A stretch of DNA of 64,000 nucleotides. Origin: Combretum micranthum. Lineage: Eukaryota; Streptophyta; Magnoliopsida; Myrtales; Combretaceae. Location of the stretch: assembly GCA_024138025.1 (NCBI GenBank), contig JAMXBD010000428.1, positions 682,001-746,000 of the forward strand, in the 5' to 3' direction. This document shows positions 8,757-21,100 of the stretch, one piece after another (within the stretch, counting starts at the first letter, position 1; each line of letters opens with the position of its first letter). A model generated the notes under the pieces. The model saw nothing but the letters and a program-made list of their open reading frames with translations. It was not told the origin of the DNA and ran no database searches. A program made the translations under genes and the position numbers.

Positions 8757-11700
8757 TGTAAACCCCGAGAATTTTTCATACTAATAAAAATAGATGGAAA
8801 TATAAATATAGAAAAGAATGGTTAATATTGAACTCAATAAAGACTCTAGAATAGAACTACGAGTAGTAGTGAGCCTGTATACAGTTTTAAATCTTAAAAC
8901 AAAGTATTCTAGATAGTATTAAATACTACTAATAAAATTTCATAGTAGGTATCGAAAACTCAAGATATAAGAATAACTTGGTTAAGATTTTAAGTGCAAT
9001 AAAGAGTAAATAATCAATTACGTTTATAGTTAGAAAAACTGTTAAGGTTAAAAATACGTAATAAAACATAAACAGATCTATAACTAATAATCTAGACTCC
9101 AAATAAATATGTGGATCACACCATTATTTTTATTAGAGTAATTTTAAGCTATTAGATCCTAAAACGAAAATTAATCTATTAAGCTTAGAAAACCCTAATC
9201 GGGTGAGGTAAAACCTAAAAATAATTAATCCCGTAAACCTTAAACCCAAAGTTAAACTCAACGACAATCTAAAAAATTTGTAAAACTCTGTATAAATTTT
9301 TGGGGATAAAACTCCTAAATAATTGTCATATTTGTACCTGTTTAACTTAATAAACTATCCTAAAATTTAGATAATTATTAGCTAACTAATATTATATCAA
9401 TATATATATATGTAAATATGGTGCAAATTGCACCAAAATGTGGCTAGATTTGCATTGGAATTTGCTAGGCGAAATGCATGGAAAACTTGCCCAAATTGTC
9501 TACTAAAAGTCAACAATTCAGCACACACAGCCAATTTAATTGAGGCACCTAGATAGTTCATTAAATGAAGGGAAAGATCAAGCCAAATCAATAAAATTCG
9601 GTGGACACATTCTTCTTCTTCAACCAAACATTGTAGCCTCCATTACTCCATTATATATGCTCATTTATCAACTCAAAACAAAAGCCGTAATGCATTACTA
9701 AACAAAGCCATTAAACCACATAAAAAGGCAAAAACAATAGCTCAAATTTGTCCCACTCGAGCAACCAAAACAATCAACAAACATACCACAACTCCATTAA
9801 AGAAAACCAACAAGCTAGGATAAAGAGAAAAAGAGGTAAGTTAATTTCGTTTGAAGTTAGTTTATATACTAACCATTGTCTTAAATAATGTTTATACACT
9901 AACCATTGTCTTAAATATTGTTTTGTTAATCCTAGGTTCGAAATCAACTCAAGAACGGAGCTAAAATCATCTACAACATAGTAAACTTTCATAAAACCTT
10001 AGTTACACTCTTTACATTCAAAAAATAAGGATTATACACATGTTGATGTGTTATAAGATGATATATGTTTGTATATATCATGTAGAAACACATAGGAATG
10101 ATTTAAAAACAAGTTGGACGTGGAAGTTTGTAGAAAAATGAATCAAACTCGCATGGGAAAACAATTCGCAGAAGAGCACGACTAGAACACGAGGTGGTGA
10201 ACTCCCCGTGTACCTCTCGGCTTTGATTTATTTGAAGGCGCCGTGTTTCCAGGTACACAGCCTTGTATCAAGCCGTGTACCTCTCGGCTTCAAAATAAAA
10301 AATAATATTAATAATAAAATATGTTCCGAATATTAAAAATTACTACTACTACTAATGTTATTGTTGTTGTTGTTGTTATTATTATTATTATTAATGTTAT
10401 TGTCATTAATATTAATATTAATAGTAATATTAATATTAATAGTAATATTAATGTTATTATTATTACTATTATGAAGATTAATAATATATTATTAAAATTA
10501 AAATTAATATTATTATCATTATTGCTAATATTAGTATACTTTGCAAATAAGAATAAATTATGATAAATGTAAAATACTTGTTTTATATAGGTAGATATAT
10601 AAGAATGGAAATCTAAATAACTTAAAATTATGAATAATGTGATTCCTAAAAATAACAACATAATTTTATGAAGTAGATTAAGAGAAACATGACGAAACTA
10701 AATAATAGTAAATAAATATTAGCTACTATAATAGGTTAACTAAAGAACAATGTAAAAGTAATGATAATAGTAATGATAAGATATTAATCTACTAAATATA
10801 AATTCCACAACTACCTAAGAAAAATACATAAATATCAAATAAGAACAAGAAAAGCAAAATGAAAATAAATATTAAATAATAATAATTATTATAAGACCAT
10901 TAAAGGACCAATATAGTAATAGAAAGAAAACTAAATATCAATATAGGACACTTAGATACTCATAGAGTTTAGTTCTATAATTTATGTCTATTGATAAATA
11001 TTTTATGCATCTCAATAGTGATATTGAAACTATAGAAGATTTTCCAACTGACTATTACAACTAGCCAATATGAGCAGGTGAGTAACTCAGACTTATTACG
11101 TTGTGTGTGCTCATAGCTTAGCTCCTCCAAAATGGAAGATAATAACATGAATTTGCTATATGGGTTTATAGGAATTGTTTGCTGTATGAATTATTGATTG
11201 CTAAGCTACTCTAATGATAGTAATAACGGAATTCTGTATGAACGTATTGCTTATATAGTATGCTGCTTGTCTATAAAATGATTGATCACTTTAAACCTAA
11301 TTAAAAACTATTGATACCATAAATAAAATGAACATGCATTGCATGATTTACGTAAATAGCGTTTGAGTAAGTGGTAGCCTACTACGTATTAGTGTTTCGA
11401 ATCCCTGGTAATACTTGATTTTTCTAGGCAAAGAAGCTATTAGTTCTACGGAAGATTACCTTTGTTTTGTTGGTACCATAGGAAATAAATGGTAAATGAA
11501 GGATGCCGCTTATGGTATCGCTTTGAAATGACTAACACTTGATGGAGTTTCTAAGGCTAAAATAGGAAATGAGTGTTAAAGATATGATAAATTTAAAGTG
11601 ATAATTGAAGTGAGTATTGTTGTTTTCCTGTTTGCTTAGTCTCTCCTGAGTAGGTAGGCCATAGTATTGTGTTCCTTCAACCCCGATGAGAGGGCGTAAA

Positions 11701-12216
11701 TCTTCATCCTGCTTTGGATTCCGGTTATCCAGGCTTGTATTTGTGCATATGCTTGATTGATGCGTTTCATATAATTGTTAATAAACTTGTTTGATATGTG
11801 GTAAGTTTTGGTTATTCACTGAGCTCGTGGTTTTGCTAACTCTCCAACTTTCCTTTCAGGTTTACACTTAGGCCATGTCTTATCACTTCCAGAATTTAGC
11901 TCCGGTAAGAACTTCAAGACTGGAGGTTCATGGAGATTATGGATAAGTTACTTGCTTTTATTATTTTTTATGATAGTTAGTATTTAAATTATCAGTTATG
12001 TGTTGAGAGACTTTTAGAAAGATAGTATGGTTTGTAATTATATTCAAGCACTGAGATGATAGTTATTTACTAATTTATAACTTACATGTATTTATCATTT
12101 CTTATCAAAGCAACTAAATGATCCTGTTGTTTGAAAAATCATTCTCTGAAGGTAATCTAATGATAGTATTCAAGTGTAGCTTGTTTACTACTACTAGGGT
12201 ACCTTCGGGTCGTGAC
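8757..12216 (+). repeat. 5' LTR of the gypsy element
   Basis: About 3.46 kb, matching 18183-22035 throughout. Holds a 30-bp tandem pair (9861-9890, 9891-9920), a GC-rich island with two GTGTACCTCTCGGC sites (about 10207 and 10275), an ATT/GTT trinucleotide region (10330-10530), and the conserved block ending near ctactagggtac (12190). The last few bases are approximate. Confidence 0.85.
9861..9920 (+). repeat. 30-bp tandem duplication inside the 5' LTR
   Basis: Two 30-base units sharing aaccattgtcttaaata with three differences. The whole region (about 73 bases) is missing from the 3' LTR at about 19316. Confidence 0.8.
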
Positions 12217-12225
12217 TGTTTAAGT

Positions 12226-12237
12226 TTTTATCATAGC
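12226..12237 (+). other. Degenerate primer-binding site of the gypsy element
   Basis: TTTTATCATAGC lies about ten bases after the 5' LTR and is close to the usual initiator tRNA-Met complement (TGGTATCAGAGC). Inferred by position and similarity. Confidence 0.5.
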
Positions 12238-13513
12238 GTGGTTGCTAGTATAAGAAAGAAAAATGTGTGTAAGAAAATAAATTAGTAAATATAGTAATAA
12301 TAGCATGAGTTTAGACCTAATTAGAACCCTTTAGTTTAGTTTGGTAGTTATGGGTAGTGTTAGATGCACAACTAGGCATAGAATCTGTGTGATTACTAAT
12401 CATACAAATTTTATTATGTGCAAACTAATCCAACTGTTCGCCATATTAAATGGCAAATTTTTAGTATGATGGAGGAAGAGATATTTACAGATTACAACTA
12501 TATAAACTCTTTACAGATTTATGAGATTGATTATCCAGAGAGGTGGAGGCTTGGAGATAGATAATATAGCTTTTATACTATCAGCCAGATCCACCAGATT
12601 TTAGAGTATGAATACCTATTGGAGGAGATTGGATATATGCACATGACATTAGATATGATCATAGTCTGGTTCGGGAGGACACCGCCTGTGATGATGACTG
12701 GATGCTGACTGATGTGATCAGATGTAGCTTTCCCAGGGATGTCTTGTTAGATAGACCCCCCATTATTCCAGAATAGGGAAGTGAGCCTGGACGTCTTCTT
12801 AAACCACCTGTCAAAGAAAGCAAGCAACAGTTCAGACCACAGTATATTTACAGAGTGTAACTATTGCCTTGCTAGATGAAAAGGAAGGAAAGAAAAGAAG
12901 GATGGAAGTAGAAAAATATGTCTCAAATTACAATTATGCAAGATGGATTGGCACTACACATGGAGGGTGGATTGAGAGAGATGTGCCACCCCTAGTTCCA
13001 TAGATGAGCAGACGCCTGCTCCTAGAGGTATTTGGATGATGGACACAGATCTGACCTTAGCACCACCAGAATCGAGAGGGGAGGATCAACATCAGCGACA
13101 GTAGCTCCGAGGAGGAGGACCATTACCCTCAGTTAGGTCCCCGGGAGAAGGGCAAGGGACGTTTGTACCTAGCCAATAGAGTCAAATCTAGTTTTGAGTC
13201 ATGATATGTTTGTTTTGATAGATGATATGCGAGATGTGATATTTTGATGGACTTTTGCTGGTATGTATGTATATTAGTACTTGACATGTAGGAGACGTGT
13301 ACTTATCTTTGAATGATGATAGTAGTAGATATTAGGAGTAGAGTTAGTGTAATTTTGGAATGTACATAATGCACTAACCATGAGAAACTTGTGTATGTTT
13401 TGGATATGTATATATATGTGATATATATATATATATATATGTGTGTGTCTTTGATGCCTTTGAGTAAATATGAATTATGATTTAATCTAAATAACATGTT
13501 TAATGCTAATAGA
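12238..13513 (+). other. Leader of the gypsy element, with a coding-like remnant
   Basis: 1.3 kb between primer site and gag. Broken frames in 12460-13190 look protein-like rather than random (for example MMEEEIFTDYNYINSLQIYE at about 12466, then stretches rich in P, R, D and E), but I do not recognise a family. A short AT microsatellite lies at about 13421-13440. It could be captured host sequence or an extra leader ORF. Confidence 0.4.
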
Positions 13514-14640
13514 ATGCCAAGAGGGAGAAATAGAAGTAGAAATGCGAGAATATCTGAAAATCCACCATCAAATGCCCCGCACCATCCCATAACCGATTAG
13601 AGGATGTTTTGCAAAATTTTCAACAACAAAATGTATTGATCTTGCAAGCTTTGCAAAATATGCAAGCAACACATGCAGCACTACCAGCTGAGGCGTCAGT
13701 AATGCCTCCAGTACCCCCCAGAAGAAATGAAAGGCATAATGCACTGGTTCAATTTCAAGAAAATGGACCACTAGACCCTAATGAAACTACTGTCGAGGTG
13801 TAAGAACCGCTTCGATATGAACAAAAATTACCACCACCACCACCATTACGTCCTCAGAGGAACTTATTTTCGAAATTCATTAAATGCAATAGGTACTTTG
13901 AAGGACTATCGAGAAAGCCATAAGAAGCTAAGGACTAGGCTAGCTCAGATCTAGTGATCCCTTGATGTTTTCCAGGTATTGGAAGCTCTGAGTACCGTAT
14001 AGGAACTTATTTATTGAGTTTAAGAGTAATGATATGTGGGATTCAAACAAAGAGGGTTGCCACAACCTACCACTTGGGAAGTGTTTAAACATGAATTTCT
14101 AAAAGAGTATTTCTCGAGTAGCCTAAAAGCAAAGTACAACATTGATTTGATGAATTTGACACAAGGCAGTAAGAACATTTACAAGTATGAACATGAGGTC
14201 AATTGGTTGTTGCAGTTTGCTCTAGATGCTTATCAAGATAATGATGAACTAAAAAAGCAGACTTTTATGGCTAGGTTAGAGCCCAATTTTCAAAGGAGAC
14301 TAGCTGAGTTTGAGATTGCAGATTTTGCATCTATAGTAGAGAAAGCTTGAATCATTGAGCATGCAAAGAAGTATGAGGTTGAAAGATATAGGAAACGTGG
14401 ACATACGTTTTGTTAAGAGAACTCATGATGATGTAGGAACGAGTTTTGTTCCTAAGAAAAACAAGTTCTTTAAAACTATGGGAAATGCAAAAAGTGGAAA
14501 TATTGAAAGAAGTAATGTTCATGCTGGAAATGTAAGGGTGCCCATTACCCAAGAAATTGCCCACGCCTTCAGCAAAAATGTTTTATTGTGGTGAAAGTGG
14601 ATACATGGTTTCCACTTGCCTAAAGAAGAATGGTGCAACT
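13514..14640 (+). pseudogene. Gypsy gag remnant
   Basis: Starts at an ATG giving MPRGRNRSRN, then a TAG after 28 codons. A Gln-rich stretch (from 13609) and a longer capsid-like segment at 14036-14350 (TTWEVFKHEFLKEYFSSSLK, RLEPNFQRRLAEFEIADFAS) follow in shifted frames. A decayed zinc knuckle (FYCGESGYMVSTC, about 14579-14620) has lost its first Cys and its His. Gag would form the particle and bind the RNA. Confidence 0.75.
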
Positions 14641-15034
14641 TGTTTCATTATAGAAAGGTCGAACACATATCAACTCATTGCCCATAAAGGGTGAATACAG
14701 TTGCTGGATCTTCACAATCTAAAGGAGTAGTTGGTGTGACAGGATCCAAAAATGGGAATACCAATGTTAGCTAAGCCACCACATTAGTTAGGGTTTATGC
14801 TATGCATGGAACTCCAATTGAGGATGCAGAGATAAAAGAGGAAGATGAAGGAAATATATGGGAAGAAGCTTACCCTGATGATTGTGGCCTCATTGCAGGT
14901 ATGTAATTGCATAATTGCTTATCTAAAGTTATAGTATTAGACACAAACACGATTAGATGAACAATAAATACCTTATGAATTAAAAACAACATATAATTAA
15001 TAAATGATAAATATAAGCAATTCAAGTGAAGATC

Positions 15035-15360
15035 AGACTGCGTATGCTTTGTTTGACACGGGAGCAATGCATTCTTTCATAAATGCTAGATTAGCAAGAT
15101 GTGTAGGATTACCAATTGAGACCGTGGGTAAATAATTAGGAGTTACTACACCAACAAGATTTAGTCTCAACTCGGGAGATGATAAGAAGATGTTCACTAC
15201 ATATTGGAGATCATGGATCATTTGCTGATTTGATTTTGGTAGATATACACAAATATGATATTATTTTGGGAATGACATGGTTAACTGCTATAAAAGCAAA
15301 AGTTGATTATCGTCTCAAGATGATATCTTTTGTTAACAACCAAGGAGAGAAAGGAGTATA
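15035..15360 (+). pseudogene. Gypsy protease remnant
   Basis: The catalytic motif LFDTGAMHSFI is readable at about 15048-15080 (DTGA box of retroviral aspartic proteases). The C-terminal half, with DIILGMTWL and a following flap-like region, is in a separate frame at 15179-15361. At least two breaks separate them. It would cut the polyprotein. Confidence 0.75.
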
Positions 15361-15574
15361 AGGGTGAGATACTCAAAGAAGTCAAGAGTAGGATAACGGC
15401 AATTGAAGTTGAAAATGAAGTGAATATAGAGTTAAACGGATGTATACTTGGTACTACAGGGGGTGAATCAAAAGGATTGGATATACATACTATAAGAATG
15501 GTATGTGAATATTCGAATGTATTTCCAGATGAATTACCTGGATTACCCCACATAGAGAAGTGGAATTTTCTATT

Positions 15575-16354
15575 GACTTGATACTTAGAACTAAACCAGT
15601 ATCAAAAGCTCCGTATCGCATGTCACTTGTGGAATTGAAAGAATTAAAGGTGCAATTGCTAGAATTGTTGGATAAAGGATTTATCAAACCTAATGTTTCA
15701 CCATAGGGAGCATTGGTATTGTTTGTTAAGAAGAAAGATTGTTCAATGAGACTCTGTATTGACTACAGGGAATTAAACAGAGTAACTATCAAGAACAAAT
15801 ATCCTTTACCAAGAATTGATGACCTCTTTGATCAATTGAGAGGAGCAAGGATATTTTCTCCAATTAATTTAAAGTCGGGATATCATCGAATCTGAATTAA
15901 GGTGGAGGATGTACCAAAGACTGTATTCCGAACTAGGTATGGTCATTATGAAATTTTGGTGATGCTATTTGGACTAACAAATGCACCTGCAATTTTTATG
16001 GACTTAATGAATTGAATCTTTAGACCTTTATTGGATATTTGTGTGATTGTATTTATAGATGATATACTAATGTATTCATCTATTGAAGAGCAACATGATG
16101 AACACTTGAAAAGTGTATTGCAGATCCTGAGAGATAACAAGTTGTATGCCAAATTGTCTAACTGTGAATTTTGGCTTAAAAGTATAGCATTTCTTGGACA
16201 CATTGTTTCTGGTGAAGGAATATCTATTGATCTTGCGAAAGTTAAAGCTATTGTGGAATGGAAAAGACCTAAAACTGTTACAGAAATTAGGAGTTTCTTG
16301 GAATTAACAAGATATTACCGGAAATTTGTACACGATTTCTCAAAGATTGCATGA
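15575..16354 (+). pseudogene. Gypsy reverse transcriptase remnant
   Basis: Fragments in succession: [20 protein letters not shown] and [20 protein letters not shown] (15713-15895), then [20 protein letters not shown] carrying the F-I-D-D polymerase motif, [17 protein letters not shown] and [11 protein letters not shown] (16031-16354). In-frame stops (e.g. TAG at about 15703, TGA at about 15893) break it. Typical Ty3/gypsy RT. Confidence 0.85.
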
Positions 16355-16863
16355 ACATTGATGCAGCTAACAAGGAAGAATGAGAAATTCGAATGGAATG
16401 ATCAACGTAAACAAAGTTTCCAAGAATTGAAAATGTGGTTAGTATCGACACCAATATTAGTTCTACCCAATGATAAGGATCTATATGTTGTCTACAGTGA
16501 TGCATCTAGGAATGGTTTCGGACGTGTATTAATGCAAAATGGGAAAGTAATAGCATATGTTTCTAGACAGTTGAAGCCACATGAGATGAATTATCCCACC
16601 ATGACCTTGAATTAGCTGCTATTGTCTTCACACTCAAGATTCGGCATCATCATTTGCATGGATAGAAGTGTGAAATATATACAGATCACAAGAGCCTAAA
16701 GTATATATTTACACAGATAGAATTGAATATAAGGCAATGTAGATTGTTGGAATTGATTAAGGACTATGCCTTAACCATCAATTATCATCCTGGCAAAGTG
16801 AATGTTGTAGTTGATGCATTAAGTCGTAAGAATTATGGAGAAGTAGCCTCAATATTGACAGAA
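16355..16863 (+). pseudogene. Gypsy RNase H remnant
   Basis: [20 protein letters not shown] carries the first conserved Asp of RNase H, followed by a frame break and then [14 protein letters not shown] and [10 protein letters not shown], the usual end of the gypsy RNase H domain. One stop (about 16613) and a frameshift interrupt it. Confidence 0.8.
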
Positions 16864-16993
16864 TAGAAAGAACTCCTCAAGGAATTTGAGAAATTAAACT
16901 TGAAGTTTTCAATACAAGGCTTGTAAGTGAAGCTTGGAAACTTAATCTTAGAGCCTACTTTACTCCAACGAATCAAGGAAGCTTAGAAAGAGG

Positions 16994-17826
16994 ATGTGGA
17001 ATTCCAAGAGATTAAACAAGGGATATCTCAGGGGAAATATAGGGACTTTCATGGATGATGAAGGAGTATTGAGAATGAACAAAAGATTGTGTGTACAACA
17101 TGATGAAAGCTTGAGGAAGGAATTAATGCATGAAGCACATTATTTGGGATATTTTGTACATCCAGGAGAAACAAAGATGTACCAAGAGTTGAAAAGTGCA
17201 TATTGGTGGAATGGAATGAAAAATGATGTTTTGGAATTTGTTACTAAGTGTGATGTGTGTCAACATTTAAAAGGTGAACACCAAAGGCTCAGTGGGTTAT
17301 TGAAACTATTGCCAATTCTAGAATGGAAATGGGATCAAATTTTCATGGATTTTGTATGTTTATTACCTAAGACAAATGCAGGTTATGACGCTGTTTGTTT
17401 CATTGTGGGTAGACTCACCGAATCAGCTCATTTCTTGTCAATCAACATGACATATCCATTAGAAAAGTTGGTTCGAATATAATTGAAGGAGATTGTAAGA
17501 TTACATGGTGTACCTGCTGGTATGGTATCAGATCGAGATCCAAGATTTATTTCCAGATTTTGGCAAAGATTACAAAGAGCTTTAGGAACACAATTGAAGT
17601 TCAGTACAGCTTATCACCTTCAAACTGATGGACAAATAAAGAGAATTATTCAGACCTTGGAAGATATATTGAGATCTTGTATTCTAGAATTCAAAGGAAA
17701 TTGGGATCAACACTTACCATTGGTGGAATTCGCATACAATAACAATTATCACTCAAGTATTGGAATGCCGCCATATGCGGTAGAAAGTGTCAATCCCTAT
17801 TATTCTGAGATGATCTGGAGAAAGTA
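16994..17826 (+). pseudogene. Gypsy integrase with substituted catalytic Glu
   Basis: An HHCC zinc region (His residues in HYLGYFVHPGETKMYQ, then CDVC) is followed by the core: WDQIFMDF (first Asp), [12 protein letters not shown] (second Asp), and [17 protein letters not shown], where the usual Glu of the DDE triad appears as Lys. A TAA at about 17480 splits it in two. The Lys alone predicts an inactive enzyme. Confidence 0.85.
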
Positions 17827-18168
17827 ATGATTGGACTTGAATTGGTACAGGAAACAATTGACAAGGTCACTGTGATAAAGCGGAAAATGAAAGAAGCTCA
17901 AGACAGACAAAAGAGCTGGGTATATCTAAAAAGGAGAGAATTGGAGTTTATTGAAGGTGATCACGTCTATTTGAAGATAAGTCCGATCAAAAGTCTTCAT
18001 AATGGACAAACAAAAGGAAAGCTGAGTCCCTAATATATTGGACCATTTGAGATATTAGACTAAGTTGAAAATCTAGCATATTGTCTTGCATTGCCACCCC
18101 ACTTATCTGGTATACATAATGTTTTCTATGTATCAATACTAAGAAAGCTTTGAGGACAAAGCATATTT
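17827..18168 (+). pseudogene. Gypsy integrase C-terminal tail, chromodomain not seen
   Basis: A GPY-type tail (KLSP, then YIGPFEILD after a stop) runs to HNVFYVSILRKL and then passes within a few codons into the 3' purine tract. The 200-300 bp that usually encode the chromodomain in Del/Tekay elements is missing. The absence is seen; that it was once present is inferred. Confidence 0.6.
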
Positions 18169-18182
18169 TAAGAAAGGGAGAA
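18169..18182 (+). other. Polypurine tract of the gypsy element
   Basis: TTAAGAAAGGGAGAA-type purine run directly before the 3' LTR start TGTAAAC at 18183; it would prime plus-strand synthesis. Confidence 0.75.
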
Positions 18183-21100
18183 TGTAAACCTTGAGAATTT
18201 TTCATACCAGTAAAAATAGACAAAAAAATAAATATAGAAAATAGATGGTTAATATTGAACTCAACAAAGACTTTAGAATAGAATTACGAGTAGTAGTGAG
18301 CCCGTATATAGTTTTAAACTTTAAAACAAAGTTTTGTAGATAGTATGAAATACTACTAATAAGATTTCATGGTGGATATCGAAAACTCAAGATATAAGAA
18401 AAAATTGGTTAAGATTTTAAGTGCGATAAAGAGTAAATAACCAATTACGCTTATAGTTAGAAAATGATAGTTTAAAGATAAACTGTTAGGGTTATAAATA
18501 CACAATAAAAACATAAACAGATCTATAACTAATAATCTATACTCCAAATAAATATTTGGATCATATCATTGTTATTATTAGAGTATTCTTAAGCTATTGG
18601 AGCTTAAAACGAAAATTGATCTATTAAGCTTAGAAAACCTTAATCAGGTGAGATAAAACCTAAAAATGATTAATCGTGTAAACTTTAAACCCAAAGTTAA
18701 ACTTAATAACAATCTAAAAAATTTGTAAAACTCTATATAAATTTTTGGAGATAAAACTCCTAAATAATTGTCATATTTATACCCGTTTAACTTAATAAAC
18801 TATCCTAAAATTTAGAAAATTATTAACTAACTAATATTATATTAATATATATATGTAAATACAATGCAAATTACACCAAAATACATGGCTAGATTTGCAT
18901 TGGAATTTGCTAGGAAAAATGCATGAAAAACTTGCCCAAATTGTTTACCAAAAGTCAACAATTCAACACAAACAACCAATCTAATTGAGGCACCTAGATA
19001 GTACATAAAATGAAGGGAAAGATCAAGCCAAATCAATAAAATTCAGTGGACACATTCTTCTTCTTTAATCGGACATTGTAGCTTCCATTACTCTATTATA
19101 TATGCTCTTTTATCAACTCAAAACAAAAGCCTTAATGCACTACCAAACAAAGCCATTAAACCACATAACACAGTAACAACAATAGCTCAAATTCGTCCCA
19201 CCCAAATAACCAAAACAATCAACAAACATACCATAACTCCATTAAAGAACACAAACAAGCTAGGATGAGGAGCAAAAGAGGTTAAGTTAATTTCGTTTAA
19301 AGTTAGTTTATACATGAAATCCACTCAAGAACGGAGCTTAAAACATCCACAACAAGGTAAACTTTCATAAAACCTTGGTTACACTCTTTACATTCAAAAA
19401 ACAAGAATTATACACATGTTGATGTGTTATAAGATGATATATGTATGTATATATCATGTAGAAACACTTAGGAATGATTTATTAACAAGTTGGACGTGAA
19501 AGTTTGCAGAAAAATAGATAAACTCGCATGGAAAGCAATTCGCTGAAGCATACGGTTAGAATAGACATCACCACGGGGCGGTTTCGAATCGCGAACCGTC
19601 CCGAACCATTACAGGCGGTTCCTGACTCGGGAACCGCCCCGTCGGTGACGGTTCCGAACCGTCCAAGGACTCGCCGGAACCGGCGGGTCCAAGCAGTTAG
19701 TGTGGCCGAATCGGTGGTTCAAATCGGGTCCGGAACCGCCAAATATTTGAATTTAAAAAAAAAAAACCTGCATAGTTCTTGAAAGGAGAGTGGGGCGTGG
19801 GGCTTGGGGGGTAGGGTTTTTGTTTTCTTTATTTTTTTCCAAAAAAAAAAAAAACCGGTTCACGTGAACCGGAACCGGAACAGCCAGAACTGGCAGTTCC
19901 TTGGAACCTTGAACCGCCCAGGCTCTGACGGTTCCGGTTCGAGTCCGGAACCGACCCGAACCGTGCCGATGTCTAGGTTAGAACACAGGGTGGTAAACTC
20001 CCTATGTACCTCTCAGCTTTGATTTATTTGAAGGCGCTGTGTTTCTAGAAAAGCATGGCTGGTACATGGTCGTGTACCAAGTCGTGTATCTCTCGACTTT
20101 AATATAAAAAAATAATAAAATTTGTTATGAATATTTAAAATTATTATTATTATTACTACTACTACTACTACTAATGTTATCATTATTAATGTTATTAATG
20201 ATATTATTATTATTATTATTATTAATGCTATTATTATTATGATTATTATTAAAATTAATGTTATTGTCATTAAGATTAATATAATTATTATTATTACTAT
20301 TATGAATATTAATATTATTATCATTATTGCTTATATTTGTATACTTTACAAATAAGAATAAATTATGATAAATGTAAAATACTTGTTTTATATAGGTAGA
20401 TATATAAGAATGGAAATCTAAATATGTTAAAATTATGAATAATGTGATTCCTAAAAATGACAACATAATTTTATGAAGTAGATTAAGAGAAACATGACGA
20501 AACTAAATAATAGTAAATAAATATTAGCTACTATAATACGTTAACTAAAAAACAATGTAAAAGTAATGATGATAGTAATGATAAGATATTAATCTACTAA
20601 ATATAAATTCCACAACTACCTAATAAAAATACATAAATATCAAATAAGGACAAGAAAAGCAAAATGAAAATAAATATTAAATAATAATAATTATTATAAG
20701 ACCATTAAAGGACCAATATAGTAATAGAAAGAAAACTAAATATCAATATAGGACACTTAGATACTCATAGGAGTTTAGTTCTATAATTTATGTCTTATTG
20801 ATGAATATTTTATGCATCTCCATAGGTGATATTGAAACTATAGAAGATTTTCCAACTGACTATTACAACTAGCCAATATGAGCAGGTGAGTAACTCAGAC
20901 TTATTACATTGTGTGTGCTCATAGCTTAGCTCCTCCAGAATGGAAGATAATAACATCAATTTGCTATATGGGTTTATAGGAATTGTTTGCTGTATGAATT
21001 ATTGATTGTTAAGCTACTCTAATGATAGTAATAACGAAATTCTGTATGAACGTATTGCTTATATAGTATGCTGCTTGTTTGTGAAATGATTGATCACTTT

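Noticed and set aside
10308..10661. Open frames of 80-117 codons in both strands of the LTR trinucleotide region (also 20013-20466)
   Set aside because: Made of ATT/GTT repeats giving poly-I, N, V; low complexity, present in LTRs.
19528..20022. Two frames of 72-84 codons rich in Arg/Pro/Ser
   Set aside because: Run across the hAT-like MITE and its palindromes; not conserved in the 5' LTR.
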